A DNA stretch of 64,000 nt from Cohnella hashimotonis (lineage in GTDB: Bacteria; Bacillota; Bacilli; Paenibacillales; Paenibacillaceae): the NCBI RefSeq assembly GCF_030014955.1, contig NZ_JAGRPV010000001.1, forward strand, positions 1,364,001 to 1,428,000, read 5' to 3'. Positions within the stretch are counted from its first letter, which is position 1. Every line of letters starts with the position of its first letter. Positions 34,487-42,471 of this stretch are shown here, piece after piece. The notes under the pieces were generated by a model. The model saw only the letters and a list, made by a program, of their open reading frames with translations. It was not told the origin of the DNA and did no database searches. Made by a program: the position numbers and the translations under genes.

Positions 34487-35650
34487 ATGCCGTACAAGCG
34501 CGGACACAGAGGAAGACGCCTTCGCAGGCGCATACGGTCCGGTCAGCAAGCCGCGGCCGGGCGCAGGCAAGGTTGGCTGGAAGGCTGGAGACTGGGCGCC
34601 TGCCGTCGGATCGCGGACGAGACGCCGCCCCCCGCCGCGCCTCGCAGGCCTTGGCGCGTTATGTACGTGCCCCAAGGCTTCGACGCGATCGATCAAGGCG
34701 TCGTCGCCGCGCTTGGCGCGACGACGAACCTCATCGTCGCGCCGCAGGCGGAGATGCTGTCGTACGCGGAGATCTACCGGCCCGACGCGGTGCTGGTAAT
34801 GAACGGCCTTCATACGTTTCCCGCCAATCAACGGGAGCAGGTCGAAGGAATCCGGCGTCTTGGCATCAAGACGGCGATCTGGTTCGTGGACGATCCGTAC
34901 GTATCGGCCGATTCGGCCGAGATCGCACCCAGCTACGACTATGTGTTCACGCACGAGCGAAGCTGCGTGGCGCGGTACGCGGAGCTCGGATGCGCGCAGG
35001 CGTATCATTTGCCGCTCGCGGCCGATCAGGAGCTGTTCAAGCCGATGGCCGTCGAAGAGGCATACAGGACGGATATTTGTTTTATCGGCGTTGCCTTTCA
35101 CAATCGCGTCGAGCTGTTCGACAGCATCGCAGATTTTCTGAAAGACAAGAAGGTGCTCATCGCGGGCAGCCATTGGGACCGGATGCGCCATTACGGCCAG
35201 CTGTCGAAGTTCGTCCGCAGCGGCTGGATCGAGGTGCCGGAGACGGTCAAGTACTACAACGGCGCCAAGATCGTCATCAACATGCATCGGACGACGGAGC
35301 CGCTGAGCGACAACAAAAACACGCGTCACTGGGAAGGGCACTCCATTAATCCCCGAACGTTCGAGATCGCGTCCTGCGGCACGCTGCAGCTGACGGACCT
35401 GCGTCCCGAGCTTCCCGAGTACTATCGGGTGGGGCAGGAGATGGCGTCCTTTTCCAATCCGCAAGAACTGAAGGAAATCATCGATTATTACTTGCGCAAT
35501 GAAGAGGAGCGGCTGAAGGTAGCGGCCCGGGGCTATCGGCGGACGCGCGCCGAGCACACGTTCGTCGGCCGGGTGACGCGGCTGCTCGATACGATCGGGC
35601 TTGCTGATCCCGCGAAGCCGCCCGCAGGGGAGGGATGGACGGTTGGCTAA
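34487..35650 (+). CDS. CgeB-like glycosyltransferase with basic N-terminal tail (copy 1)
   Basis: A 387-residue CgeB-family (COG4641-like) glycosyltransferase. Bacillus CgeB is a late-sporulation protein that shapes the spore's outer surface. Residues 1-30 are Arg-rich (KRGHRGRRLRRRIRSG) followed by GWLEGWRLG. Family motifs: WFVDDPYVS, YVFTHERSC, FIGVAFHNRVELF, VINMHRT and NPRTFEIASCGTLQLTD (the donor-site region). The start is placed at ATG 34487 with GGGTG six bases upstream; GTG 34478 and ATG 34481 are alternatives. It overlaps the second copy by eight bases, opening an operon that seems to run to 43254. Confidence 0.85.
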   Translation: MPYKRGHRGRRLRRRIRSGQQAAAGRRQGWLEGWRLGACRRIADETPPPAAPRRPWRVMYVPQGFDAIDQGVVAALGATTNLIVAPQAEMLSYAEIYRPDAVLVMNGLHTFPANQREQVEGIRRLGIKTAIWFVDDPYVSADSAEIAPSYDYVFTHERSCVARYAELGCAQAYHLPLAADQELFKPMAVEEAYRTDICFIGVAFHNRVELFDSIADFLKDKKVLIAGSHWDRMRHYGQLSKFVRSGWIEVPETVKYYNGAKIVINMHRTTEPLSDNKNTRHWEGHSINPRTFEIASCGTLQLTDLRPELPEYYRVGQEMASFSNPQELKEIIDYYLRNEEERLKVAARGYRRTRAEHTFVGRVTRLLDTIGLADPAKPPAGEGWTVG

Positions 35651-36788
35651 GATCGTCGGAGTACGCAGAAAAAAAGCGATCGCGGCGTCGAGAAAGAGAC
35701 GCAGCCGCGCTACGGCCGGCGTCGACGCATTCGGCTTGGGCTGGCAGCACGGGTATTGGTACGGCCAATGCGAGTCGATCGTCCAGCGTACGATCGTGCC
35801 TTCCTATATCCGGGAGCTACACGTGCTCTTCATTACCTCGGGCAAAGGCTTCCCGTACAGTCCGCTGGACGAAGCGGTCGGACAGACGCTCATGCAGCTC
35901 GTGTCCCGGCTGTCCGTGCTGTCGCCGAAGGACGATATCGTCGGCTACGCTTCCCGCGAGATGCCGGCGCTGGCCATCGTGCTGGACGGACTGGATTTTC
36001 CCGTTTCCACGATCGACACGCTCCGCTCCCTGGGCATTCGCACCGCGATCTGGTTCACGGACGATCCTTACTACACCGAGGTGACGGCGGATCTGGCGCC
36101 GCACTACGACTTCGTGTTCACGCTGGAGCGCAATTGCGTGCCGTTCTACGAGCAGCGAGGCTGCGCCCGCGTTCACTACCTGCCGCTCGGCGTCCACACG
36201 TCCGACTTCAGGCCGCGCAATCCGCGGCACGAGATCCGCGGCGACATCTGCTTCATCGGCAGCGCCTACTGGAATCGGATCCGGCTGTTCGAGGAGCTGC
36301 TCCCGCGCATGGCGAGACGCAGCTTCAAGCTGTCCGGGCTATGGTGGGATCGGCTGTCGGACTACCCGCGCTGGCGGGATCGGATCGACCTCGGCAAATG
36401 GATGGGCCCGCTCGAGACCGCCGAGCAATACAATGCGCACAAGATCGTCATCAACGTCCACCGGGCGCACGACGACAGCACGTTTAACCGCAATCTCTAC
36501 AATATCCCGGCGGTCTCGCCGAACCCGCGAACCTTCGAGATCGCCGCCTGCGGCACGCTGCTCATGAGCGACAACCGCGAAGACCTGGCCCAGTTTTATA
36601 CGCCGGGCGTCGAGATCGTCACCTACGACTCGGCGCAGGACATGGCCGACAAGATGGATTATTACCTCGCGCACGAAGAAGAGCGTCGGCAGATCGCCCT
36701 TCGCGGACTGTACCGGACGCTGCGGGACCACACGTACGTGTCCCGTCTGTCGCAGCTGCTGGACTTGGCCACGATCCCGCTGGCGTAA
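35643..36788 (+). CDS. CgeB-like glycosyltransferase with basic N-terminal tail (copy 2)
   Basis: A 381-residue relative of the previous gene product. Residues 1-25 are basic (GVRRKKAIAASRKRRSR), then GLGWQHGYWYG shows the glycine-aromatic period of four. Matching motifs are WFTDDPYYT, FVFTLERNC, FIGSAYWNRIRLF, VINVHRA and NPRTFEIAACGTLLMSD. Two adjacent copies suggest gene duplication followed by different acceptor use. TTG 35643 has GGGGAGGGA upstream and overlaps the previous stop. Donor sugar is unknown. Confidence 0.85.
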   Translation: MAKIVGVRRKKAIAASRKRRSRATAGVDAFGLGWQHGYWYGQCESIVQRTIVPSYIRELHVLFITSGKGFPYSPLDEAVGQTLMQLVSRLSVLSPKDDIVGYASREMPALAIVLDGLDFPVSTIDTLRSLGIRTAIWFTDDPYYTEVTADLAPHYDFVFTLERNCVPFYEQRGCARVHYLPLGVHTSDFRPRNPRHEIRGDICFIGSAYWNRIRLFEELLPRMARRSFKLSGLWWDRLSDYPRWRDRIDLGKWMGPLETAEQYNAHKIVINVHRAHDDSTFNRNLYNIPAVSPNPRTFEIAACGTLLMSDNREDLAQFYTPGVEIVTYDSAQDMADKMDYYLAHEEERRQIALRGLYRTLRDHTYVSRLSQLLDLATIPLA

Positions 36789-36814
36789 CATTTTTCCAAA
36801 GGAGATGAGGGGCT

Positions 36815-38410
36815 GTGGGCGGAAAGCCGAAGCTGCTTCTATTCTCCCATCTAAGCGGCGTCGACGTGATGACCGGAGCGGAAAAGCTCTTCCTGCTCTT
36901 CATCCGGGAGCTCGCGTCGCACTTCGAATGCAGGCTGGTCGTGCCGCAGGAGGGGGTGCTGGCCGCGCAGGCGCGCGCCGCCGGGATCGGGACGCTTGCC
37001 ATGGAGCTGCCGCTTAGCCTGGCGCTGTTCAGCGCGCTGCCCCAGGTCGACGCCGAGGTCGGCGCGCTGCCGTCGCACCCGGCATGGGAGCCGCTCGTTT
37101 TCCTGCTGCTCCGCGAGTGTCCGGATTACGTCTGGACCAACACGACCGTGCACCCGATGCCGGCGATGGCCGCGACTTCCCTCGGCATTCCGACGATCTG
37201 GTCGGTGATGGAGACGATGCGGGCCACGCCGAACCGGCCGCAGGCGGCGGCGATCGTCAGCCTCTACAGCCAGCTGATCGTCGGCATCTCCGACAGCGTG
37301 CTGGAGCCGTACGTCGAGTCGGGCGCATCAGGCAAAACGGCCGTGCTGCGTCCCTACGTCGAGCCGGCGGCGCACGCCCCGGAGCGTTGGCCGGAGATCC
37401 GCGCGCGGCAGCGCGGCAGGCTCGGCTTCCGCGAAGAAGACTTCGTGGCCGGGTTTGTCGCCGCGACGATCTACCCGAACAAGGGGCTGCTCGAATTCGT
37501 GCATGCGATGATCCCGCTGATGAAGCAGCATCCGGGCGTACGCGCGATGATCGTCGGCAAATCGGTCGACGAACCGTACGTCCATCTGTGCAGGGATTTG
37601 ATCTGGCGTCAGGACCTCAGCAGCCGCTTCGCCTGGATGGAGTTTCGCGAGCGGATCGAGGAGATTTACGCTCCAATGGACGCAGTGGTCGTTCCGAGCC
37701 TGGTGCCGGAGGGCTTCGGCATGACCGCGCTCGAGGGGATGATGTTCGGCAAGCCGGTCGTCGCCTTCGCGGCGGGCGGGCTGCGCGAGATTCTCGAGCA
37801 AGCGGAGGCCGGTGCCTGGCTTGTGCCGACAGGGCATGCGCAAGGGCTGACGGAGCGGCTGCACATGCTGATGCACAATCCGGCGCTGCGGCAGTCGCTT
37901 GGCGCGCACAACGCCAGCGTCGCTGCGGAGCGCTTCGGCGTCCGGCAATTCCGCGAGGCGCTGGGCGCCTGGCTGGTCCGACTGCCGCCGCCGGCGTCGC
38001 AGCAGCCGGAAGCTCCGCCGCCCGAGATTCCGCAGCACGGCCTCGTGCGCGGCGCGGGCAGCGGCACGGTCTACTTGATTCAGCACGGGCGCAAGCGTCC
38101 CTTCGCCTCTCCGAAGGCGCTGCGGGATCACGGCTTCCGCTTCGAGGACGTACGCAACGTCCCGGATCTGGTCCTTGACTTTATCCCGGACGGCGAGCCG
38201 CTGCTCGAAGCGCATGCGGGAAGGCGCCGGCCGCGGCGGGGGCGAGGCCGGGGACGCCGCAGGCTGAAAAAGCGCGGCCGTTCGCGGGTTCGCGGGACGC
38301 GCGTCCGCGCGTCCAGGCGAGGGGGGCGCAGCCGCAGGCGTGTCGCCGCGCGAAGCGCCGGACGCAAGAGAAGAAGATCCGCATCAGCGAGGAAAAGGAA
38401 AGGAAGATGA
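36815..38410 (+). CDS. GT4 glycosyltransferase with C-terminal module and very Arg-rich tail
   Basis: A 531-residue protein. Residues 1-390 are a GT-B family 4 enzyme: PKLLLFSHLSGVDVMTGAEK at the acceptor domain and the donor motif PEGFGMTALEGMMFGKP. Residues about 415-465 hold the small module VYLIQHGRKRPFASPKALRD...IPDGEPL, related to that ending the enzyme at 23317. The last ~70 residues are almost half arginine (RRRPRRGRGRGRRRLKKRGR). This is the only enzyme here with the basic tail at the C-terminus. GTG 36815 has AAAGGAGATGAGG upstream. The gene ends five bases before the epimerase start. Confidence 0.82.
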   Translation: MGGKPKLLLFSHLSGVDVMTGAEKLFLLFIRELASHFECRLVVPQEGVLAAQARAAGIGTLAMELPLSLALFSALPQVDAEVGALPSHPAWEPLVFLLLRECPDYVWTNTTVHPMPAMAATSLGIPTIWSVMETMRATPNRPQAAAIVSLYSQLIVGISDSVLEPYVESGASGKTAVLRPYVEPAAHAPERWPEIRARQRGRLGFREEDFVAGFVAATIYPNKGLLEFVHAMIPLMKQHPGVRAMIVGKSVDEPYVHLCRDLIWRQDLSSRFAWMEFRERIEEIYAPMDAVVVPSLVPEGFGMTALEGMMFGKPVVAFAAGGLREILEQAEAGAWLVPTGHAQGLTERLHMLMHNPALRQSLGAHNASVAAERFGVRQFREALGAWLVRLPPPASQQPEAPPPEIPQHGLVRGAGSGTVYLIQHGRKRPFASPKALRDHGFRFEDVRNVPDLVLDFIPDGEPLLEAHAGRRRPRRGRGRGRRRLKKRGRSRVRGTRVRASRRGGRSRRRVAARSAGRKRRRSASARKRKGR

Positions 38411-38414
38411 TGGC

Positions 38415-39506
38415 ATGCGAGTCGTCACGATCCTGGGCACGCGGCCGGAGGTTATCCGGCTCAGCCTGCTCACGCGCCTTCTGGACGATCTCTCAGGTCG
38501 TCACGTCATCGTGCATACCGGGCAAAATTTCTCGCCGCGGCTGAACGATATTTTCTACGAGGAAATGGAGCTCCGTCAGCCGGACGTTCAAATTACCGCA
38601 CGCAAAGAAACGGTGGGCGCGCAGCTCTCCGCCACGTTCGCCGCGGTCGAAGAGGTGCTGCTGCGCGAGCGGCCGGACCGCGTGCTGCTGCTCGGCGATA
38701 CGAACAGCGCGCTGTGCGCGGTGCTCGCAGAACGGCTCGGCTATCCGGTCGTGCATATGGAAGCGGGCAACCGCTGCTTCGACCTGGCCGTGCCGGAGGA
38801 GAAAAACCGCCGCATCATCGACGCTGTATCGACCGCCAACCTACCTTACACGGAGAACAGCAAGCAAAATCTGCTGCGCGAGGGCTTCCCCGTCGCGCGA
38901 ATCTTCAAGACGGGCAATCCGATCTTCGAGGTGCTCGAGCACTACAAAGCGAAAATCGACGCAAGCGACGTGCTGGAACGGCTGAAGCTGCAGCCCGGCG
39001 GCTACCTGCTGGCTACGATCCACCGCGCGGAAAACGTCGACGATCCCTCGAGGCTGCGGGAGATCGTGACCGGTCTCGGCATGGTGGCGGAGCAGCAGGG
39101 GATGCGGCTTATCTGCAGCCTGCATCCGCGGACGCGCTCGCGCCTGACGACCGACATGGCGGAGCTGATCCACCCGCTGCTCGAGTTTCACGAACCGTTC
39201 GGCTTTTTCGATTTTGTCCAGCTCGAGCGCAGCACGCGCTGCGCGCTGACCGACAGCGGCACGGTGCAGGAGGAATGCTGCATCTTCCAGGTGCCGGCCG
39301 TCACGGTGCGGCGGACGACGGAGCGGCCGGAGACGGTCGATTGCGGGAGCAATATCGTGTCGGGCGTCGAGGCGCGCGCGATCGCGAGGTCCGCGGACGC
39401 GATGATCCGTCTCGGCACGGGCTGGCAGCTGCCGGAGGGCTATGGAGACCGTCAAGTATCTGCAAAGGTGGCCAAATACGTGCTTGGAGGGATTATGGAT
39501 GTATGA
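38415..39506 (+). CDS. UDP-HexNAc 2-epimerase (FnlC/WbjD/WbvD-like)
   Basis: A 363-residue cytosolic enzyme of the non-hydrolysing UDP-GlcNAc 2-epimerase family: ILGTRPEVIRLS, LLGDTNSALCAVLAERLG, IHRAENVDDPSRLRE, LHPRTRSRL and LTDSGTVQEECCIF. The stretch HMEAGNRCFDLAVPEEKNRR and then NLPYTENSKQNLL is more typical of the enzymes that invert C2 in L-FucNAc or L-QuiNAc synthesis than of WecB/MnaA. The next two genes supply the other two steps, which supports this reading. ATG 38415 has AAGGAAG eight bases upstream. Confidence 0.82.
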   Translation: MRVVTILGTRPEVIRLSLLTRLLDDLSGRHVIVHTGQNFSPRLNDIFYEEMELRQPDVQITARKETVGAQLSATFAAVEEVLLRERPDRVLLLGDTNSALCAVLAERLGYPVVHMEAGNRCFDLAVPEEKNRRIIDAVSTANLPYTENSKQNLLREGFPVARIFKTGNPIFEVLEHYKAKIDASDVLERLKLQPGGYLLATIHRAENVDDPSRLREIVTGLGMVAEQQGMRLICSLHPRTRSRLTTDMAELIHPLLEFHEPFGFFDFVQLERSTRCALTDSGTVQEECCIFQVPAVTVRRTTERPETVDCGSNIVSGVEARAIARSADAMIRLGTGWQLPEGYGDRQVSAKVAKYVLGGIMDV

Positions 39507-40482
39507 AGGCAAACGCATCCTCGTAACCGGGGGAACCGGCTCATGGGGGCATGAGCTGGTTCGTCAGCTTTTGACGCTCGGACCGAAGGAAATCATCGTC
39601 TATTCGCGGAGCGAATCGAGCCAGGTGGCGATGAGCCGCGAATTCGAGGACGCGAGGCTGACCTTTTTCATCGGAGACGTGCGGGACCGCGAGGCGCTCT
39701 CCAAAGCTTGCCAGGGCGTGGATATTCTGTTCCACCTGGCGGCGCTGAAGCACGTGCCCGTATGCGAGATCCAGCCATACGAAGCGCTTAAGACGAACGT
39801 GCTCGGGACGCAAAACGTCATCGAGGCGGCAATCGAAAATAAAGTGGACCGCGTCATCAACATTTCGACCGACAAGGCGGCGAATCCGTCCAACTTTTAC
39901 GGCATGACCAAGGCGATCGGCGAAAAACTCATCGTGTACGCGAACCTGCTGAAGTCCGACACGAAGTTCGTCTGCGTCCGCGGCGGCAACGTGCTGGGAA
40001 CGAACGGCAGCGTCATTCACCTGTTCATGGACCATATCAAAAACCGCGGCCAGGTCAACCTGACGCACCGGGACATGACGCGCTTCTTCCTCACGCTGCA
40101 GGACGCGATCACGCTGTTGTTCAAGGCGGTGGAAGTCAGCGTCGGGGGCGAGATTTTCGTGATGAAAATGCCGACCTGCCGGATCATCGACCTCGCCGAA
40201 GTGCTGATGGACGCGATGGGCAAGTCTGCGGAAGTCGTGGAGACGGGCGTGCGTCCCGGCGAAAAGCTCGACGAAATTCTGCTCACCGAGTACGAAAGCC
40301 AGAGCACCATCGAGTACGACGATCAATACTTGGTCATCTTGCCGACGCTGGAGCTCGAAGGCCTGCAAGCCCATTACGATGCCTACCCGCGCGCGGAGCT
40401 CCACAGCTACAGCTCGGGGACGGGACTCATGAATCATGAAGAAATCCGCAGCATGCTGGTGCGTGGGGGGTTCCTTCAATGA
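39499..40482 (+). CDS. UDP-GlcNAc 4,6-dehydratase family (FnlA/WbjB/PseB-like)
   Basis: A 327-residue extended short-chain dehydrogenase. ILVTGGTGSWGHELV binds the nicotinamide cofactor; STDKAANPSNFYGMTK has the Tyr-x3-Lys pair of catalysis; GTRPGEKLDEILLTE-like GVRPGEKLDEILL is the family's C-terminal signature. Enzymes of this group dehydrate UDP-GlcNAc at C4/C6, some also inverting C5. With the neighbouring 2-epimerase and RmlD-like reductase it would start the route to UDP-L-RhaNAc and UDP-L-QuiNAc, or UDP-L-FucNAc. ATG 39499 has GGAGGG seven bases upstream and overlaps the previous gene by eight bases. Confidence 0.85.
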   Translation: MYEGKRILVTGGTGSWGHELVRQLLTLGPKEIIVYSRSESSQVAMSREFEDARLTFFIGDVRDREALSKACQGVDILFHLAALKHVPVCEIQPYEALKTNVLGTQNVIEAAIENKVDRVINISTDKAANPSNFYGMTKAIGEKLIVYANLLKSDTKFVCVRGGNVLGTNGSVIHLFMDHIKNRGQVNLTHRDMTRFFLTLQDAITLLFKAVEVSVGGEIFVMKMPTCRIIDLAEVLMDAMGKSAEVVETGVRPGEKLDEILLTEYESQSTIEYDDQYLVILPTLELEGLQAHYDAYPRAELHSYSSGTGLMNHEEIRSMLVRGGFLQ

Positions 40483-41396
40483 AGGTGCTAGTGCTTGGCG
40501 GTAGCGGAATGGCGGGGCATGTCATCGCGGCTCATCTGCTGAAGCGCAGCGGGTACGAGGTGACGGTCACGGTGCGGACGGAGGGGGATATCCCGGTCGT
40601 GCGGAATGCCTGCGGCCTTGCGGCAAGCGCGGCGCCGACCGGGCCCGAGGACGAAGGCGTCGGAACGGCGCTGGCCGTCCGCGTACTGGACGTCCGGCGC
40701 TTCGAGCAGGTCGCGGATCTGGTCGCGGAGACGCGGCCGGATCTCATCGTCAATGCGGTCGGCGTGCTGAACCGGCAGGCCGAGGACCATCCGCTGGACG
40801 CCTACCTCGTGAACGGCCTCCTGCCGCATTGGCTGCGCCATCTGTGCAAACGCGGAGGCGGCAGGCTGATTCATATCAGCTCGGACTGCGTGTTTCTCGG
40901 AGACCGGGGCGGCTATACGGAAGAAGAGCGGCCGGACGGCGAGACGGTATACGCGCGCAGCAAGGCGCTCGGCGAGATTACGGACCCCGCATGCCTGACG
41001 ATTCGCACTTCGATTATCGGGCCTGAGCTTCGCAGTCACGGAATCGGTCTGCTCAAGTGGTTTCTCGGCAGCTCGGGCAGCGTGTCGGGTTATGTCAACG
41101 TCCAATGGAACGGCGTGACGACGCTCGAGCTCGCCAAGGCGGTGGAGTGGGCGATGGAGCACCCGGACGTCGGCGGTCTCGTGCATCTGACGGCGCCGGA
41201 GGCGGTCAACAAGCATGATCTGCTCGGCCTGTTCGCCGAGACGTTCGGACGGACGGACGTGAAAATCGTGCCGGAAGCGGAGCCCTCGATCGACCGCACG
41301 CTGGCGCCGACGAAAAGCGGCTTCGACTACCGGCCTCCGGGGTACGCGCAGATGCTGGCGGAGCTGCGGCAGTGGATGGAGGGCGAGGCGGATTGA
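40479..41396 (+). CDS. RmlD-like SDR reductase of a nucleotide sugar
   Basis: A 305-residue short-chain reductase of the RmlD type: VLVLGGSGMAGHVIAAHLL at the cofactor site, DLIVNAVGVLNRQAEDH, HISSDCVFLG and the catalytic YARSKALGE. It has no cupin domain, unlike FnlB/WbjC of L-FucNAc synthesis, and is therefore nearer to WbvR-type reductases used for L-QuiNAc. It probably reduces the 4-keto intermediate made by the preceding enzyme. It overlaps the upstream stop as ATGA and the next start by one base. Confidence 0.8.
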   Translation: MKVLVLGGSGMAGHVIAAHLLKRSGYEVTVTVRTEGDIPVVRNACGLAASAAPTGPEDEGVGTALAVRVLDVRRFEQVADLVAETRPDLIVNAVGVLNRQAEDHPLDAYLVNGLLPHWLRHLCKRGGGRLIHISSDCVFLGDRGGYTEEERPDGETVYARSKALGEITDPACLTIRTSIIGPELRSHGIGLLKWFLGSSGSVSGYVNVQWNGVTTLELAKAVEWAMEHPDVGGLVHLTAPEAVNKHDLLGLFAETFGRTDVKIVPEAEPSIDRTLAPTKSGFDYRPPGYAQMLAELRQWMEGEAD

Positions 41397-42325
41397 TGCG
41401 GGTGCTGGTCACTGGCGCCGCGGGCTTCAGCGGCCGGCACGCGTGCGAACGGCTGGCGCGGGAGGGCATGGAGGTGACGGCCGTCGTGTCTCCGCGGTCT
41501 TCGGCGGCCGGCACGCGCCCGCCCGTATCGGGCGCGGCGGCCGAGCTCGCCTGCGATCTGACGGACCGCGCGTCCGTCCGGTCGCTGCTCGAGCAGGTAC
41601 GGCCCGATGCCGTGCTCCATCTGGCCGGTCGCAACGCGGTGGACGAATCGTGGCGGTCGCCGGACGTCGTGCTGTCAGCCAACCTGCTGTCCACGGTCTA
41701 CGTGCTGGAGGGCGTCCGCGCGCTTTCGGACTGCCGGACGCTTGTCGTCGGCTCGATGCTGAGCCCGCGGCCGGACGAAGATCTGACGCGCACGCTGCAT
41801 CCGTACGGCTTCAGCAAGGCGCTGCAGGTCACGGCTGCATTGGCCTGGCACCACTGGTACGGCCAGCAGGTGATCGTCGCCGAGCCGTGCAACCTCATCG
41901 GGCCCGGCGGCAGCGCCGGCATCTGCGGCAAGATCGCGCGCTGGGCCGCGGCCTGCGAACGGGACGCGGGCGAGGGGCGCGAGACGGAGGCGTTCCGGTT
42001 GTCCTCGCTGGAGGAGCGCCGCGACTTCCTCGACGTGCGCGATGCCGCCGCGGCATACGCCGTGCTGCTGCAGGCCGGAACGCCCGGCATCCGCTACGCG
42101 CTGGAGTCGGGCACGCTGCGCAGCCTGGGCGAAGTGAAGGCGGCATTCGATCAGGCGAGCCGCGTGCCGCTGCGCTGGGAGATCGGATCGGCAGGCGGCC
42201 CTTCGCCGCTGGCGCGGCGCGCGGACGCCATCCGCGGGCTCGGCTGGCAGCCGTCCGTGCCGTTCGAGCGTTCGATCGCGGATACGCTGCAATCGGAGCG
42301 GGAACGACTGGCCGGACCGACTTGA
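41396..42325 (+). CDS. NAD-dependent sugar epimerase/dehydratase (SDR)
   Basis: A 309-residue extended SDR: VLVTGAAGFSGRHACERLA at the cofactor site, AVLHLAGRNAVDESW, and HPYGFSKALQ with the Tyr-x3-Lys pair; AEPCNLIGPG follows where the GDP-mannose dehydratase/RMD group has its substrate loop. The first serine of the usual catalytic triad is in VVGSMLSP. It might be a 4-ketoreductase or an epimerase for a second sugar; the substrate is unknown. Its start overlaps the previous stop (TGATG). A run of nine-base repeats begins at its stop codon. Confidence 0.72.
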   Translation: MRVLVTGAAGFSGRHACERLAREGMEVTAVVSPRSSAAGTRPPVSGAAAELACDLTDRASVRSLLEQVRPDAVLHLAGRNAVDESWRSPDVVLSANLLSTVYVLEGVRALSDCRTLVVGSMLSPRPDEDLTRTLHPYGFSKALQVTAALAWHHWYGQQVIVAEPCNLIGPGGSAGICGKIARWAAACERDAGEGRETEAFRLSSLEERRDFLDVRDAAAAYAVLLQAGTPGIRYALESGTLRSLGEVKAAFDQASRVPLRWEIGSAGGPSPLARRADAIRGLGWQPSVPFERSIADTLQSERERLAGPT

Positions 42326-42424
42326 GCGGCTTGAACGGCTTGAACGACTTGAACGACTTGAACGACTTGAACGACTTGAACGACTTGACGGCTTAAACGA
42401 CTTGAACGGTTTGAATGCTTGAAC
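42319..42424 (+). repeat. 9 bp tandem repeat TTGAACGAC
   Basis: About twelve units of CTTGAACGA and close variants, beginning right at the stop codon of the preceding SDR gene. All units are multiples of three. In the shifted frame it would read as a Leu-Asn-Asp repeat. Confidence 0.9.
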
Positions 42425-42471
42425 GATCATTGACCGGACGCATCAGTCTCACCGGGGAGGGGGAACCGCGC

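Noticed and set aside
34226..35557. A 443-codon minus-strand frame opposite the CgeB-like gene
   Set aside because: The plus strand encodes recognised CgeB motifs; the minus frame has none and crosses a terminator.
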